The notes beneath the pieces are model-generated. The model saw only the letters and a program-made list of their open reading frames with translations. It was not told where the DNA came from and made no database searches. From Gari tellinella (taxonomy: Eukaryota; Mollusca; Bivalvia; Cardiida; Psammobiidae), in assembly GCA_922989275.2 (NCBI GenBank), contig OV277864.1:69134158-69198157 (forward strand): a stretch of 64,000 nt of DNA. Direction: 5' to 3'. The stretch's first letter is position 1. Each line of letters starts with the position of its first letter. Position numbers and translations under genes: made by a program. This document shows, one piece after another, positions 1 through 11,703 of the stretch.

Positions 1-2223
1 GAGATCAAATTTGGACCGGGATTAGGAAAAAGTGATCACTTAGTACTGGAATTTGAATTAATATGTAAGACAACATGTAGGAAAGATACTTCTTTAAAAT
101 ATCAATATGGAAGAGGAGACTATACATCAATTTCTAGAGAGTTGGATAAAACCGACTGGGGTGTTTATGACGACGTGGGGATCCAAATGGCATGGGAGTT
201 TTTTGCAGAGCACCTTACCATTTTATTAGAGAAACATATTCCAAAAAGCAGTAGCTCTACATGCCATAGGAATCCGTACGTGGACAGGGACACTAAGTCG
301 GCAATTAAAGAGAAACACACCAAATGGGTGAAGTACTCGCACTGTAGCAATCATTTAACATACATAGACTATAAGGAAGCCAGGAACAAGGTAACTCACT
401 GTATAAGAAAATCTAAATATAAATACGAACTCAATTTAGCAAAAAATATCAAAGAAAATCCTAAAATATTCTGGAAATACGTGAGGTCGAAATCCAAAAC
501 ACAATCAGGGGTAGATGTAGTAGAAATAAACGGAGAAAAAATATACGATGATAAGGAAATAGCGGAAGCATTTAATAACCATTTTGTGTCAGTATTTACA
601 AATGAAGACATGACAGTCCCTGAACCAGCTGTGAAATCTAATGAAAAAATCTTAGACGTAGAGATAAATGAGGGAGTGGTAATGTCGGCACTGCAAAAAG
701 TAAAACCTAACAAAGCTCAGGGACCGGATGGTATCCATCCAAAAATATTACATCAATGTATGAAATCATTAATTAAACCACTAAATAAACTGTTTAGGAA
801 ATCGCTTGACGAGGGACAACTACCAATAGAATGGAAAAACGCAAATGTTACCACAATATATAAAGCAGGAAAAAAAACAAGTGTTGAAAATCACAGACCA
901 ATAAGTGTCACTTCCATATGTTGTAGGGTTATGGAAAAATTAATAAGAAATGCATTAGTAGAACATCTAGAAGATAATAATTTACTATCAAATTACCAAC
1001 ATGGGTTCAGGAAACACAGGTCATGTGTAACACAGTTATTAGAATGTATAGACGACTGGACAAATGCTTTTGACGAAAACAAAGAAGTAGATATTATATA
1101 TTTAGATTTTAAAGCAGCTTTTGACAAAGTACCTCATAAGAGATTATTGAAAAAAATTAAGAGCTTCGGGATTGAAGGTAAAATTTACACATGGCTGGAA
1201 CAATTTCTTAGTAATAGATTCCAAAGAGTAGTTGTAGGCGGTGAAAAGTCCCAATGGCAGAGAGTAACCAGTGGAGTTCCCCAAGGAAGTGTGCTGGGAC
1301 CTCTCCTGTTTCTTATATATATAGACGACCTCCCAGATGCTGTAAAATGTACTATTAAACTATTTGCAGATGATACTAAATTATATTCCGTTCACAGTGA
1401 ACCAAATGATGAGGAGAGATTACAAAATAGTATTTTCGAAGCAGGAAACTGGTCAAATAAATGGCAAATGATTTTCAATACAAAAAAATGTAAAACAATG
1501 CACATAGGTGGAAAGAATGCCAGTGAGTACTTTATGATAAATTCAGATAAGGATGTAGTGAAAATAGACCAAATCAATGCAGAAAAAGACCTAGGGGTAG
1601 AATTTGACAATAGGTTAAAATTTGACAAACATATATATGCAAAAATAAATAAAGCTAACAGAATCTTAGGTCTAATAGCAAAAACCTTTACATGCATGAC
1701 AGCTGACATGTTCCTCCACCTATACAAAGCATTAGTAAGGCCACACTTAGAATATGCTTCCGTTATATGGTCACCCCATTACATAAAATACCGTATAGCT
1801 ATAGAAAATGTCCAGAGGCGTGCTACAAGAATGTTAAAAAGTATGAGAGGTTATAGCTACAGTGAGAGAATACGGCAACTTGGCATACCTACCCTGGAAT
1901 ACAGGAGGGATAGGGCAGATGTAATTCAAGTATACAAATTGTTAAATGGGTTAGACAAAACTGCAACCAGTCTATTTACATTAAGTAGTGAGAATAACAC
2001 AAGGGGAAACAAATTGAAGTTGTATAAACCTAGAGCTAGGACAGAGCTAAGGAAAGGAGTTTTCAATCATAGGGTTGTAAACCAATGGAACTCCCTCCCA
2101 AATAGTGTTGTAGTAGCACCCACACTTAATGCATTTAAAGCCAAGTTAAATAGTCACTGGGGACCCAATAACAAGCCCAATCAATTTAATGCCAAGTGCT
2201 ACCACCCATATGGTGGGAAATGA
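1..2223 (+). CDS. LINE ORF2 (L2/CR1-like), endonuclease C-terminus plus reverse transcriptase, 5' end outside the window
   Basis: The frame is open from base 1 to the stop at 2221-2223 (740 codons) and continues left of the window. Bases 31-39 encode Ser-Asp-His, the last catalytic motif of APE-type endonucleases. The reverse transcriptase follows: the AQGPDGI motif near 717, NHRPIS near 889, YLDFKAAFDKV near 1100, GVPQGSVLGPLL near 1276 and the catalytic FADD at 1363-1374. The C-terminal part has the WNSLP...APTLNAFK...HW ending seen in CR1/L2/Jockey-type ORF2 proteins. Such proteins nick target DNA and copy their own RNA at the nick. No frameshift or stop is present, so this may be a young copy. 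A first in-window start is not meaningful because the real start is upstream. The L2/CR1 placement is inferred from motifs and the 3' end, not from a tree. Confidence 0.93.
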   Translation, partial: EIKFGPGLGKSDHLVLEFELICKTTCRKDTSLKYQYGRGDYTSISRELDKTDWGVYDDVGIQMAWEFFAEHLTILLEKHIPKSSSSTCHRNPYVDRDTKSAIKEKHTKWVKYSHCSNHLTYIDYKEARNKVTHCIRKSKYKYELNLAKNIKENPKIFWKYVRSKSKTQSGVDVVEINGEKIYDDKEIAEAFNNHFVSVFTNEDMTVPEPAVKSNEKILDVEINEGVVMSALQKVKPNKAQGPDGIHPKILHQCMKSLIKPLNKLFRKSLDEGQLPIEWKNANVTTIYKAGKKTSVENHRPISVTSICCRVMEKLIRNALVEHLEDNNLLSNYQHGFRKHRSCVTQLLECIDDWTNAFDENKEVDIIYLDFKAAFDKVPHKRLLKKIKSFGIEGKIYTWLEQFLSNRFQRVVVGGEKSQWQRVTSGVPQGSVLGPLLFLIYIDDLPDAVKCTIKLFADDTKLYSVHSEPNDEERLQNSIFEAGNWSNKWQMIFNTKKCKTMHIGGKNASEYFMINSDKDVVKIDQINAEKDLGVEFDNRLKFDKHIYAKINKANRILGLIAKTFTCMTADMFLHLYKALVRPHLEYASVIWSPHYIKYRIAIENVQRRATRMLKSMRGYSYSERIRQLGIPTLEYRRDRADVIQVYKLLNGLDKTATSLFTLSSENNTRGNKLKLYKPRARTELRKGVFNHRVVNQWNSLPNSVVVAPTLNAFKAKLNSHWGPNNKPNQFNAKCYHPYGGK

Positions 2224-2280
2224 GACTATAATAAAGAAATATGTTTTTATCACCTGTAAATAAATATGATTGAATGAACA
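1..2280 (+). mobile_element. Non-LTR retrotransposon, 3' part with short 3' UTR
   Basis: The element includes the open reading frame and about 55 bases of AT-rich 3' UTR containing an AATAAA-like signal and ending in a short TGAATGAA-type repeat near 2270-2278, which resembles L2/CR1 3' ends. No poly(A) tail is seen. The 5' end lies outside the window, so no target-site duplication can be checked. Confidence 0.75.
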
Positions 2281-4902
2281 ATATATGAACTGTGTATATA
2301 GAAAAGAAAAGTTTTAAAACATATCAAGTAACCGGATTTTTTTATACCAATTATTAATGAAAATGAATACAATGGAAAATTCTGTGAAAAGGCACAGAAA
2401 CCAATACGGAAAAGAAAAACATACAACAGAAGAAAACAAATTCATATGGACCCAAGAAGCTGAGATAGCTTATGCATCGACACCAGATGCATCCGGTCTC
2501 GACAACTATGTGAACTATGTGAATGTGTACTATATAAGTAAAATAGTAAAGGCTGCCGTGAAAAAGCCCCCTGGGGAAGCAACCATCAAGTTCCCAACCC
2601 TGTCATTTTGTCAAATCTTGGACGATCTGCACACATTATGGCTCGTTGTTTACAGTAAACAGTTTTCTTTGATGATAATTGGTCAACAATCCAAAGCAAA
2701 TGGCGAACTCGCGCATGGGGACTCGAAAAGAAGGGAGACCCCTAAGACCACATCATTTGTCCACGCCAAATTTTCCCTTTTTCTACCGAAATCAACATAC
2801 AGTGTGCTTTTTATGATGACTGCATCATATCATGTCACATTAAGAATCAATACACAAAATTGTGTTAAAGTCACTTACCGACGTAACCAGAGAATATTGT
2901 GACATGTGTAGATCTACAAAAATTGAATATAAACATGAAACTTCAATCAACTTCCAGTGTCTGATCAAGGTGGCCAGGCGCTTGATATGTTTAACCTAGA
3001 ATTTTTGTCATCCTTGTTTATGACGTATGATTATGAGTTTATGACATCACGACGTGCCTTATTTGGTGTTTACAGTTAAGGATGTATCAAACTCATAAAT
3101 TTGGGAATTTTTCAAAGTATATGAAAACACTCTATGATGGTTTTGTATTGAAGAGCTATTTAAGATGATTGAAAAAATAGAAAAAGTGTACATTTTGGTG
3201 AACAACTTTTGGCTCTTCGTCCATGTAAAATTCACTCAACCCACCTTTTCTTATTATGTCCTTTTCAAACAGCATGCTTTAGTAAAAACCATTTCAAATG
3301 AAAACAAACATGATAATTAGGTTTTGTGTTATTTATTATATGTCTATGGTAGTATTTCTTCATACAAAAACTAATTTAAGACAAAACAGTCACCAAATGT
3401 GAAACATATCATCGATGTGGTACTTTTTTGTAAACTTTGTAAATGGAGATGACTCCTTTTTCTTCAATCACTCAAAATTACAACACTTACCTATCAATTT
3501 CTTTCATATTTTGAATTGTCTTTTTATGGATTTTTATCTCGTAGAATATAAAAATAGTTAAATATTAGAAATATTAGGGACGTACCTTGAAATATTTATT
3601 TTCTTACTATTTCTCACAATATTTTTATTTAAGAAAATATCATTACCCATAAAAACCATGTTGTTGATTCAGAGATTCATATTTTCCAAATCTGGTGCCT
3701 GTTTGGTCTTGATTTAGTTTCCTATGTCAAAATACTTCCACAGACATGAAATTCCTAACGAAAAATAAAAGTTCAAATTCGTTTTTATTCAAAATAGATG
3801 TTATAGAAGCTTAAACTTTGAATTTGACCAAATTTGAGAAAAAATCTGAATTTGACACATCTTTTCAAATTGCCGTAGTGCAAAATAATGCACACCAACA
3901 TATGATTTTTCCCTGGTGTTTCATTTATTGTAAACAACTCTTTCAAAATAAACATGAAAGAAAAAAAGTTAGATACTTTGAAAAAAAACGCTTATGGGTT
4001 TGATACATCCTTAAGATAATCAGAGCCTCAAAGACAATGATCATTTCCGTTTGTCAAACCGAAACTGGAAAACAAAAGTTATCTAGAAAATTATTTCGTA
4101 CCAGAAACGTTCAATTACCGAGAATTCAAAGGGTATTTATTATAGATTTCATTTTCTATTCATGTCCCGTATCCTGGAGTAATGAATTGTTCGCAAATGC
4201 ACTTATAATCGCTGAATGACTAATAAGTCCAAAATCTACGGTGGACGAATGATGACGTACACGGTGTCTGTCCAACTTTTTAATTCTACGCTTGTGTTCG
4301 TATCTTGCTTGAGCTGTGAACTATTTTTCTTTTACGAGAGCTGTTAACTGTATATAATGAGCCATCGTGTGTCAAGATCGACCCAAAATTGACAAAATGA
4401 CAGGGTTGGGAAGTTGATGGTTTTGAATTCACATCCACCTTTTCGTTGTATATACTTGATACAAACAAAAGTCAATATTTTTTAAACTTCTTGAAATTTC
4501 TTGAAACATTTGTTCAGGGTGTTTGTTGAACATAGCCTACGCGCCGAAACACTGTGGTATAAGTCTGCCTCGGTTAAACTGACACAATTTCTGTGTAACG
4601 TTGAGCCAGGTATTATACACTGACATCTGCGTAGATCTATAATAGGACGAATCTAGACTTTCATGTACTTAATCCTTGTTTACAGTTTTAGAAAGTTTGA
4701 CCCAGTTTGGTTTTACCGAGGTCCGATGTATCAGTGCGTTACACTTTGCATCCAAGGGAACCACAGAACTCTGTCGATAATAAGGGTAGAGCATCGATCC
4801 GAGGGTTTCTGCATCCGCCCCGGTCTCTCTCAGGCGTCCACTTAGCTCAAAGCTGGCAGAAACGAACGTAAACAAAACAACCTTGTATGTTTTCGTGACG
4901 GC
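2281..4902. other. AT-rich stretch without a recognised gene
   Basis: This stretch has no convincing exon, RNA gene or clear repeat. The longest open frame (2357-2902, 181 codons) has no recognisable domain or repeat-protein signature and no flanking splice signals that join it to a gene. Several T-rich and A-rich runs occur at 3100-4000. I see nothing else I can name. Confidence 0.5.
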
Positions 4903-5742
4903 ACTCTTAATAGAAAATCACTTAACCAAATCTATCTGTCTTATATTGCTCCAATCTTAGAATATTCTTGTATTGTTTGGGATGTACAGTGTATGCTCAG
5001 ATGGGTCTGCGAATCTTTACAAAAATTACAAAATGAAGCCGCAAGAATTGTAACCGGACTCACCCGCTCTGTGTCAATCACCAATCTTTATAGGGAATGT
5101 GGATGGCAAAACTTAGAGAGCAGAAGAAAAACACAAAAAATGCAATTTATGTATAAAGTTTATAATAATATGGTCCCTTCCTACATTTCGGATTTAGTTC
5201 CTCCGTCAGTCTGTGAAACTAACCCATATCCCCTTAGAAATAGAGATAATCTCAGAGCTCCCTTTTGCAGAACTGCTATATCTCACAAATCTTATATCCC
5301 CTCCTCCATAGATCTGTGGAACAATCTGAATATTGATGTAAGAAGTATAAGCTCACTTCCAGCTTTCAAAAAGACTATAATGAATGAACATCAAACAACT
5401 ATTGTACCACAATTATATATTGAAGGAAACAGATATTTGTCAGTATTGCATGCACGCATCAGAAATAGTTGTAGCAATCTAAATTATGACTTATTTAGAA
5501 ATAAACTTATAGAAGATCCTTTTTGTACATGTAACTCTGTTGATTTTGAAAATTCAGAACATTTTTTCTTTTGGTGTAACAATTTCAATAATGAAAGAAT
5601 AACTCTTTTAAGGGCAACTAGAACTTACCATCCACTCAATATTGAAACATTATTATTTGGCAGTAAAGAACTTAGTCATGATGAAAACTTGATCATCTTT
5701 AGAGCAGTGCAGAACTTTATTAAGGAGACAAAAAGATTTTAA
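4903..5742 (+). pseudogene. 5'-truncated LINE ORF2 C-terminal remnant, second family
   Basis: An open frame from about 4903 to the stop at 5740-5742 encodes the region after the reverse transcriptase palm. It begins inside a typical IYLSYIAPILEYSCIVWD segment and continues through LQKLQNEAARIVTG, LRNRDNLRAPFCRTA and an SSIDLWNNLN segment. It ends with a Cys-rich FCTCN...SEHFFFWC knuckle (about 5520-5575) and a short tail. This layout is typical of ORF2 C-termini in CR1/Jockey-type elements. The palm with the FADD motif is missing, so the copy is dead. It is a different family from the element at 1-2280. A normal host gene is unlikely. Confidence 0.82.
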
Positions 5743-7318
5743 TCAGTACTCAAACATGCGAAAACTTTTAAACTTAAACATCCATTTCCTACAACTTTTC
5801 AGTGTTGTTATACTTTCTGGTCCTTTGGAATCATTGATTTCAGCGTATTTACAGTTGAAAGTTGAATTCCGCTTAAGCCGGTGCTAGGGGGCGTGAGCAC
5901 TGTTGCATATTTCAGTATTGCTCATGAACAGACTCAATTAAACCGAGTCTGCGATTTTCAGTATTTGCTTTGTTTTCTGTGCTTTCAAAGGATCTCCCCT
6001 TATTCAGATTTTTTAAACCAGGTGACTACTTGGAACTGGATGAAAGTAGAGAAGAAAGCTCTGAGAGTAGCTTTCTTTTCTGCTTGAACTACCACCTGTT
6101 TTAAGTTCCATCATGGACTCTATTTGCCTAATGTTTGTTTGTTTGTTAATATGTAGAGAACTTGCCAAAAGTGATCTATAGGGATCACTTCAATGAGGGA
6201 AAAATAGTCCAGGCTGACCAATATTGGCTAACAAGGGGAATAACCAATGTATGGACAATATCTGATACTTCAGTGAGTTGTCTCCCTTGTCAAGCTAAAT
6301 TATATGTATACATGGGGATAGGATATCTCGGTCACAATCTAAGCCAGTAGCCAATCTTTATCTTAAAATATCTGCGATTTCCTCTCACTCTCCTTCTTTA
6401 TCTGTATCTCTGTCTGTCTCTCTTTCTCTCTTGTTTGATTTCGAATACAACAATTGATGTAGTTAACCCATTTAATGTCTAAATTCTTACGGTGAACAAA
6501 TTTCGTAAAATCTTATCTCCTGTTGGTCCATTGTTTGTTAATGTAAAAGTTACCCAATAAGGGAATATATGTACATGTATCTGGATCAAGGCAAAAGTAA
6601 ATAGTGAGGATTAAAACCCAAGGACTAACCCAAGTCCTTAGGACCGGATCTTTTCTGTTTGCTACTATAAAAGATGTACATAAATGGGTTAATAGTAATC
6701 ACTTGCCATTATCAGTATTGTGTAAATAATTGCTAGGGGAAGGGCCGTAACTAATGTTTTTGGAACTTGTGGCCCAACCCCATTTCCATGTTGAAATTTT
6801 GGAAACAAAATATGTTTAAACTGTAAACTGACGGCACTTTGTCATCGGTGATCACGTCAAAATAGACGAAACGGATATTACAAATAACTAATTTTCAAAG
6901 ACTGTTTTATGTGTCAAACGAAAGTCTAAAAAAAAAAATTCGTTTCAAAGAATATATTTTTACATCACAAACGTTTCTTCGTAGTAAAATTTGATAGTAT
7001 TTGATCGAGTCGAGTAGTCGGCCATCTTGTGTGTGATGCAATGAAACATGAGGGGCCTTCAAGGGGAATGTCTATGTACCCTGTCAGCTCACAGGGTACA
7101 TGGCTCAAGTCCAGGTTCCACTGTCCAATCAAAAGTGAGGAAATTTCTTTGCAGTATAATAATATCTCTTGCATAGTTGCCATCCATCGATAACAGAATT
7201 TATAACTTAGTATGAAGAAATTTTAGTTAATTGTGAAATACGTTATTGTGCATGTTTTGCACGTGAAGCTCAAGGAACAGCAGGTTCAACAAACTAATTT
7301 GTTACGTTGACGTTACTT
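5743..7318. other. Intergenic, with a palindromic element remnant near 7070-7170
   Basis: There is no gene here. A TC-rich microsatellite-like patch lies at about 6385-6435. Near 7075-7105 a TACCCTGTCAGCTCACAGGG palindrome is followed by a TTTGCAGTATAATAAT end. The same pieces recur at 14690-14776 and in reverse near 26190-26290, so this is a copy of the element family annotated at 14327-14776. Confidence 0.5.
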
Positions 7319-8603
7319 CGACGTCTGTTGAACCTTATATGTCACAAAAACTTATATGTCACAATTTGTCACAATTGTGACGTATACGTGCGAATTCATC
7401 ACAATGAGGCTTGCGACAGCCACGTATATGTCACAACGTGACTTTTTGATAGGATTGACATTAGAAACGTATAAATGTTTGTTTATTATAGTGTCATTGT
7501 TATTATAGTGTTACCCCTAGCGAAGTAGGGCCAGTCACATTTGTGACGTATACGTTTTGTGACATATAAGGCTCGAACAAAACGTATATGTCACAACGTG
7601 ACTTTTTGATAGGGTAGACTGTAGAAAAGTATAAAAATTTGCTTATTATAGTGTTTAAAACAATACTCTCCGTTTTGTTTGGTTGAGTACTGTATAAGTA
7701 TAATCCATTGCCGCGGTACACCTTTAGTTCATAAACATAAAGCTGTCGAAGAATTACACTATATACCCCTAGCCAAATGGTTTCAAAGCGATTGGACAAT
7801 CCCTACCAGCAAGATCTACCAGACAGGCACAAGGTCAATGGTACAACTCCAGAAATGCCATTTAGACCCACAGCCCTCCACAGCCCAGAGTTAGCAGTCA
7901 TTGTTTAACTACTTTCTTCTAATAACAGATATTAAAGAAGTATTTCTTCTTCTACTTCTTCTTCTACTTCTTCTTCTTCTCCTTCTGAATGAACGAAGAA
8001 AAAAGAGCGAGGTCTCTCAAGCATCGCTGTGTTAATTGCTCCAAAGTAATACACAGTTTACATTGACATGCGAGGGTTAAAAATGAGGTCTGAAAGAGAA
8101 GTTATTTGACTGAAACGAGATACAGTTTTCAGATATAGTATGGAAGTTTTCAAGATAATTATATACTGAAAAGAGCATCTCCCATAGGTTTCTGCCGGAG
8201 TATCCCTAAAGACACTATAATAAACAAACTTTTATACGTTTCTACTGTCGACCCTATCAAAAGGTCACGTTGTGACATATACGTTTTTGTTAGAGCCTTA
8301 TTTGTCACAAAACGTATACGTCACAAATGTGACAACCCTACTTCGCTAGGGGTGACACTATAATAAACAAACAATTATACGTTTCTAATGTCAACCCTAT
8401 CAAAAAATCACGTTCTGAAAAAATCGCAATTTTGTGACATATACGGTTCTAATGCAACCCTATCAAAAAGTTTTGTGACATATAAGGTTCTCTTCGTAGA
8501 GCCTTATTTAAGGTCTTTTCGTAGAGCCTTATATGTCACAAAACGTATACGTCACAATTGTGACATATAAGTTTTTGTGACATATAAGGTTCAACAGACG
8601 TCG
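7319..8603. mobile_element. Foldback (long-terminal-inverted-repeat) element, about 1.28 kb
   Basis: Left end CGACGTCTGTTGAACC (7319-7334) is matched by its reverse complement at 8588-8603. The arms are about 340-400 bp each (roughly 7319-7655 and 8205-8603) and carry many copies of the subterminal motif GTGACATATA or its complement. Each arm also holds an internal tandem duplication of a block beginning GTCACAACGTGACTTTTTGA and ending near TTTATTATAGTGT. The unique middle (about 7656-8204) holds a TTC microsatellite and no transposase. This is typical of foldback or MULE-like non-autonomous elements; the superfamily is not assigned. Confidence 0.8.
7944..7985 (+). repeat. (TTC)n microsatellite
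   Basis: About 14 imperfect TTC units with two TAC variants lie in the middle of the foldback element. Confidence 0.85.
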
Positions 8604-9285
8604 TTTTCAAACAGCGTCTAGTTCGACAAGACAGTACGGTATCAGCTGACAGACCGTATTGTGTTGGCTCCGGCAAACTCGGACATCAATCCGGGTTAGG
8701 AGAACCTTTGTGGTACAGATCTTGACAGCACGTAATTGGGCTGCTCGTTTGCAGCAAAGATGACGTCATTTCCGTTTTGGGCGACAGTAGTGGACTCGTG
8801 TCTTTTCTCTGATAGGTCTAATAATATTCTTAGTCGGTATGATGCTCGCACGTGGGGCTTTAGGAGAAAAGACATTATGGACCTTGCAAAAGCCCTAACT
8901 CAGGGATAGGACAATGTTTCATTCCCCGCGTCGTTATTAGACGTCACGTAAGGTCTACATGATGTCTCATTGCCGCTTGCATCATGAGCAAAGAATTCGA
9001 CATCAAATTCCCAACTGAACACAGTCTGACTCTCAGAGTTATTTTGCAACTTTGATTTTAACACTTCGTCTTTTCTCGTTTAAAAACATCCAATATAAAC
9101 GACCGCCTCTCAAAATCTGAAATAAGTGCCATATTGTTCGTGAACTGACCTAAATTTTGGTACCAAATACATAGGCTTTCAGGAACATAGTCAATGAATA
9201 ATTACAGAAAACAAAGTGCACAGTTTCTTTTGGAATTGAGTATAGTTGTTGTTAATGTACTAATTTAGTAAAGAATAAGTGATAA
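8604..9285. other. Intergenic, no recognised feature
   Basis: I see no gene, hairpin element or tandem repeat that I can name in this stretch. Confidence 0.4.
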
Positions 9286-9302
9286 TAGTAGTAGGGTTAG
9301 TA

Positions 9303-9339
<37 letters not shown>

Positions 9340-9532
9340 AAGCAGTAGTGCCAAGTCTAGTAGTAGGAGGATAATAAGAAGAAGAAATAATAAAAGAAGT
9401 ACATGTAGTAGAATTGCTAGGAGTAGGATAAGTAATAGAAGTAGTATTAGTTGTTGGTGTTACATACAAGTAGTAGTAGTTTGAAGTAATAGGAGTGGGT
9501 TAAACGGTTTAGTAGTAGTAGTAGTCCAGTGG
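9286..9532 (+). repeat. (AGT/AGA)n trinucleotide-rich tract
   Basis: The stretch is dominated by GTA/AGT units with an almost pure run at about 9312-9341 and further short runs up to 9521. On the opposite strand it would read as low-complexity Thr, which is a composition artefact and not a gene. Confidence 0.85.
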
Positions 9533-9660
9533 TACAGTGGAGCAGACGTTATTTCTTTCCCAATAAACGCGGGTACGCTAAAACTATTATTTCCATTGCA
9601 AACAACTTGGAATGCCAGACCCGGCGTCTAATAAGGTTCCAAACTGTTTGCCACTCGTAT
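9533..9660 (+). mobile_element. Hairpin MITE, CAGTGGAG-end family, degraded copy
   Basis: It starts with ACAGTGGAG, then the TTATTTCTTTCCCAATAAAC block and GCTAAAACTATTATTTCC, as in the complete copies at 39426-39674 and 48387-48632. The hairpin core around 9611-9652 has lost much of its left arm. Confidence 0.6.
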
Positions 9661-9756
9661 AAATAATAATAGTCAACTTATATGGATACAATAATTTTTT
9701 TCTCGCATACCCAAATAGTTTTTACTTACAATGACAGTCAGACTGTCATTATACCC

Positions 9757-10600
9757 CCAACACTGTGTGGTGGGGGCTATATAGGAAATGCCTTGTCCGT
9801 CCGTCGGCCCGTCCGTCGGTCGGTCCGTCGCGTTTTTTCGGGACATTTACCTTTTTCTTGAAAACTATATACAATACCATTTTCAAACTTGGTATATATT
9901 ATCAGTGTTATATGGGGACACTCAGTGACAGGTTTCATAACTCTTGCACAAAATTTGACAAAAGTATGCCTCTTTATAACTTTACATTTTGTTCCTTAAT
10001 ATGCACATCTGGTGGAAAGGGAGATAACTCATCCTATATTATGTCAAGTGACTAAGAAGTGAATAGGAAGGGAGATAACTAATCCCAACTGGCCATAACA
10101 CTCTGATCATGTGATCATTTCTAAATTTAGAAATAATTCCTCAATATGACATATGACAAACCTTGTTATGACAACGACGTCATCATGACGTCATGATGAC
10201 ATCATGATGCTATGGTGATGATGCATTTGAAAAATCTAGAAAAATCTTGTTTCTTTGTACATTTCCATCACAACAACAACAAGGAGTACAATTATAACCT
10301 GCTGTATGATTTTACTTGAAAGCCAAATGAATACACTGCAGTGACAAAACACCTCGGGGGCATTTGTCACTTTCTGTGACACCTTGGCCCTAACTTTTTG
10401 ATTACTTAAGATATAGACTTTATATTTGGTATGTGCATTTACCTCAAGAAGCTCTTTAATTCGGTAAATTTGAGTCATGTCCGACGAAGGTAAAGGTCAT
10501 TTAGTGTTCATTTAGCGGTTACTCTGGTGGAAAGGGAGATAACTCATCCTATATTATTTCCAGTGACTAAGAAGTGAGTAGGAAGGGAGATAACTCATCC
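9757..10600 (+). repeat. Degraded dispersed repeat with a GTCCGTCCG start
   Basis: The region begins with a GTGGGGGCTATATAGG block and a run of GTCCGTCCGTCGG. A similar GTCCGTCCGTCCG block occurs at 23114-23129 and related downstream text near 12010-12110 and 18000-18100. The sequence GGTGGAAAGGGAGATAACTC with its next 50 bases occurs twice (about 10012 and 10507). No coding potential was seen. Confidence 0.45.
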
Positions 10601-10603
10601 TAC

Positions 10604-10985
10604 GTAACCGGGTGGTAGTTACGTTCAGGTAATGGGACGAATAAATAACTTCCGGTTTAGTTTTGTAGAGTGAGTTCCCTTTTCTGTTGTGAATGTTTTT
10701 TCCGTTGAGAGTAGTATTGTCTCGATTATAAAATGTGATTATTTGATTTTCTCTGGATTAGTTGAGTGTTCTTTTCCACGATCTGGTATGTCACTTTCTT
10801 ACGTTATATGAAGTCGCGTATTTTTCCACGAGCATTGTCTTGGAATCGGGCGCGATTTGGTATGTCATTTTCTAACGTTGTATGAATTCGCGTATTTTTC
10901 CACGTGCGTTGTCTTGGAATTAACGATATATTAGTAATATCAATTAAACAAACAAAACGTTATATTACGTTATATTGGCGCCTTG
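10604..10985 (+). mobile_element. Possible solo-LTR-like insertion
   Basis: The segment interrupts the surrounding repeat. It contains a TATA-like ATTATAAAA (about 10727) and a 75-bp direct duplication (about 10777-10846 and 10850-10920). It is followed by TTGGCGCC (10975-10982), which resembles a retroelement primer-binding-site start. Clean TG...CA ends and a target duplication were not found, so this is a weak call. Confidence 0.2.
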
Positions 10986-11276
10986 CGACAGGGAGATTTT
11001 CTGTGGGGGTATCAATCACCTTTCGTGATAGTTCTAGTTGTATAAGTTAACATAAGCTATCCTGATGAATTTCTTTCGTGAATAATAGTCAAGTTTGTCA
11101 AACAATTGTTTTTTTCTCCATTTTATTGCAATGCGTTTGCGTTTAAACGGGAAAGAATAACGTTTTCGCCAATGTAGTAGCTAAGTCACCCCCCCCCTAC
11201 TTAATAAGAAAAAACGTGTCCTATGCAAACCGTGTAGACCCAGATTAGAGGGCCCTCAGAACTGGGTCAATGCTTG

Positions 11277-11396
11277 TAAAGCGTTTGAGCTGAGTCTTAA
11301 ATTTTTCTCAAGCATTTAATTGGTCAGATTTGAACCTAGGCTCAAATCTGACCAATCAAATGCTTGAGAACAAACCAGACTCAGCTCAAAAGCTTT
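11277..11396. mobile_element. Palindromic MITE, CTCAAGCATTTGATTGGTCA family, copy 1
   Basis: Two 58-base arms form a near-perfect inverted repeat around 11337, with CTGACCAATCAAATGCTTGAG in the right arm and flanking GAGCTGAGTCT / AGACTCAGCTC. Related copies are at about 19687-19810 and 26757-26850. Confidence 0.8.
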
Positions 11397-11589
11397 AAAA
11401 CCTTGGAGCCAGGTTCTGCATGCACAGCGTGTAATTTTGCCAATATGTTGCAGAAAACAACCCATACATGTCATACTATCAAACTGACTACTAGACTTAA
11501 GTAGAAAATAAAATTTCCCGATTCAACGTGTCCAGCGGTGAATCAGTTGATCAATCTCTGTATATAATTTATTATTATACTTTGAACAG

Positions 11590-11660
11590 GTCTGGAATAG
11601 CTATTAGAACTAGAATATTCAAGTCTATATCGGATAGAGTTGGCAGATGTTCTCCCTGCA
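11590..11660 (+). pseudogene. Decayed duplicate of the exon at 11704-11801
   Basis: After a TTGAACAG acceptor-like end, the sequence encodes a diverged version of the next exon (shared I(R/S)TRI...SISDR...YSPCK pattern). It reaches a stop near 11660 and lacks a GT donor at the matching position. The duplicated unit is about 115 bp and includes the upstream AATCAATCTCTGT... intron end. It is probably not spliced into mRNA. Confidence 0.55.
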
Positions 11661-11703
11661 AATATCAATGTATTTAATCAATCTCTGTTTATACTTTAAA
11701 TAG

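Noticed and set aside
2357..2902. 181-codon open frame on the + strand after the first LINE
   Set aside because: It has no recognisable domain, no link by splice sites to another exon, and a composition like the non-coding surroundings. It could be a chance frame; a protein search would decide.
9260..9469. Thr-rich open frame on the - strand
   Set aside because: It is a translation of the AGT-rich microsatellite.
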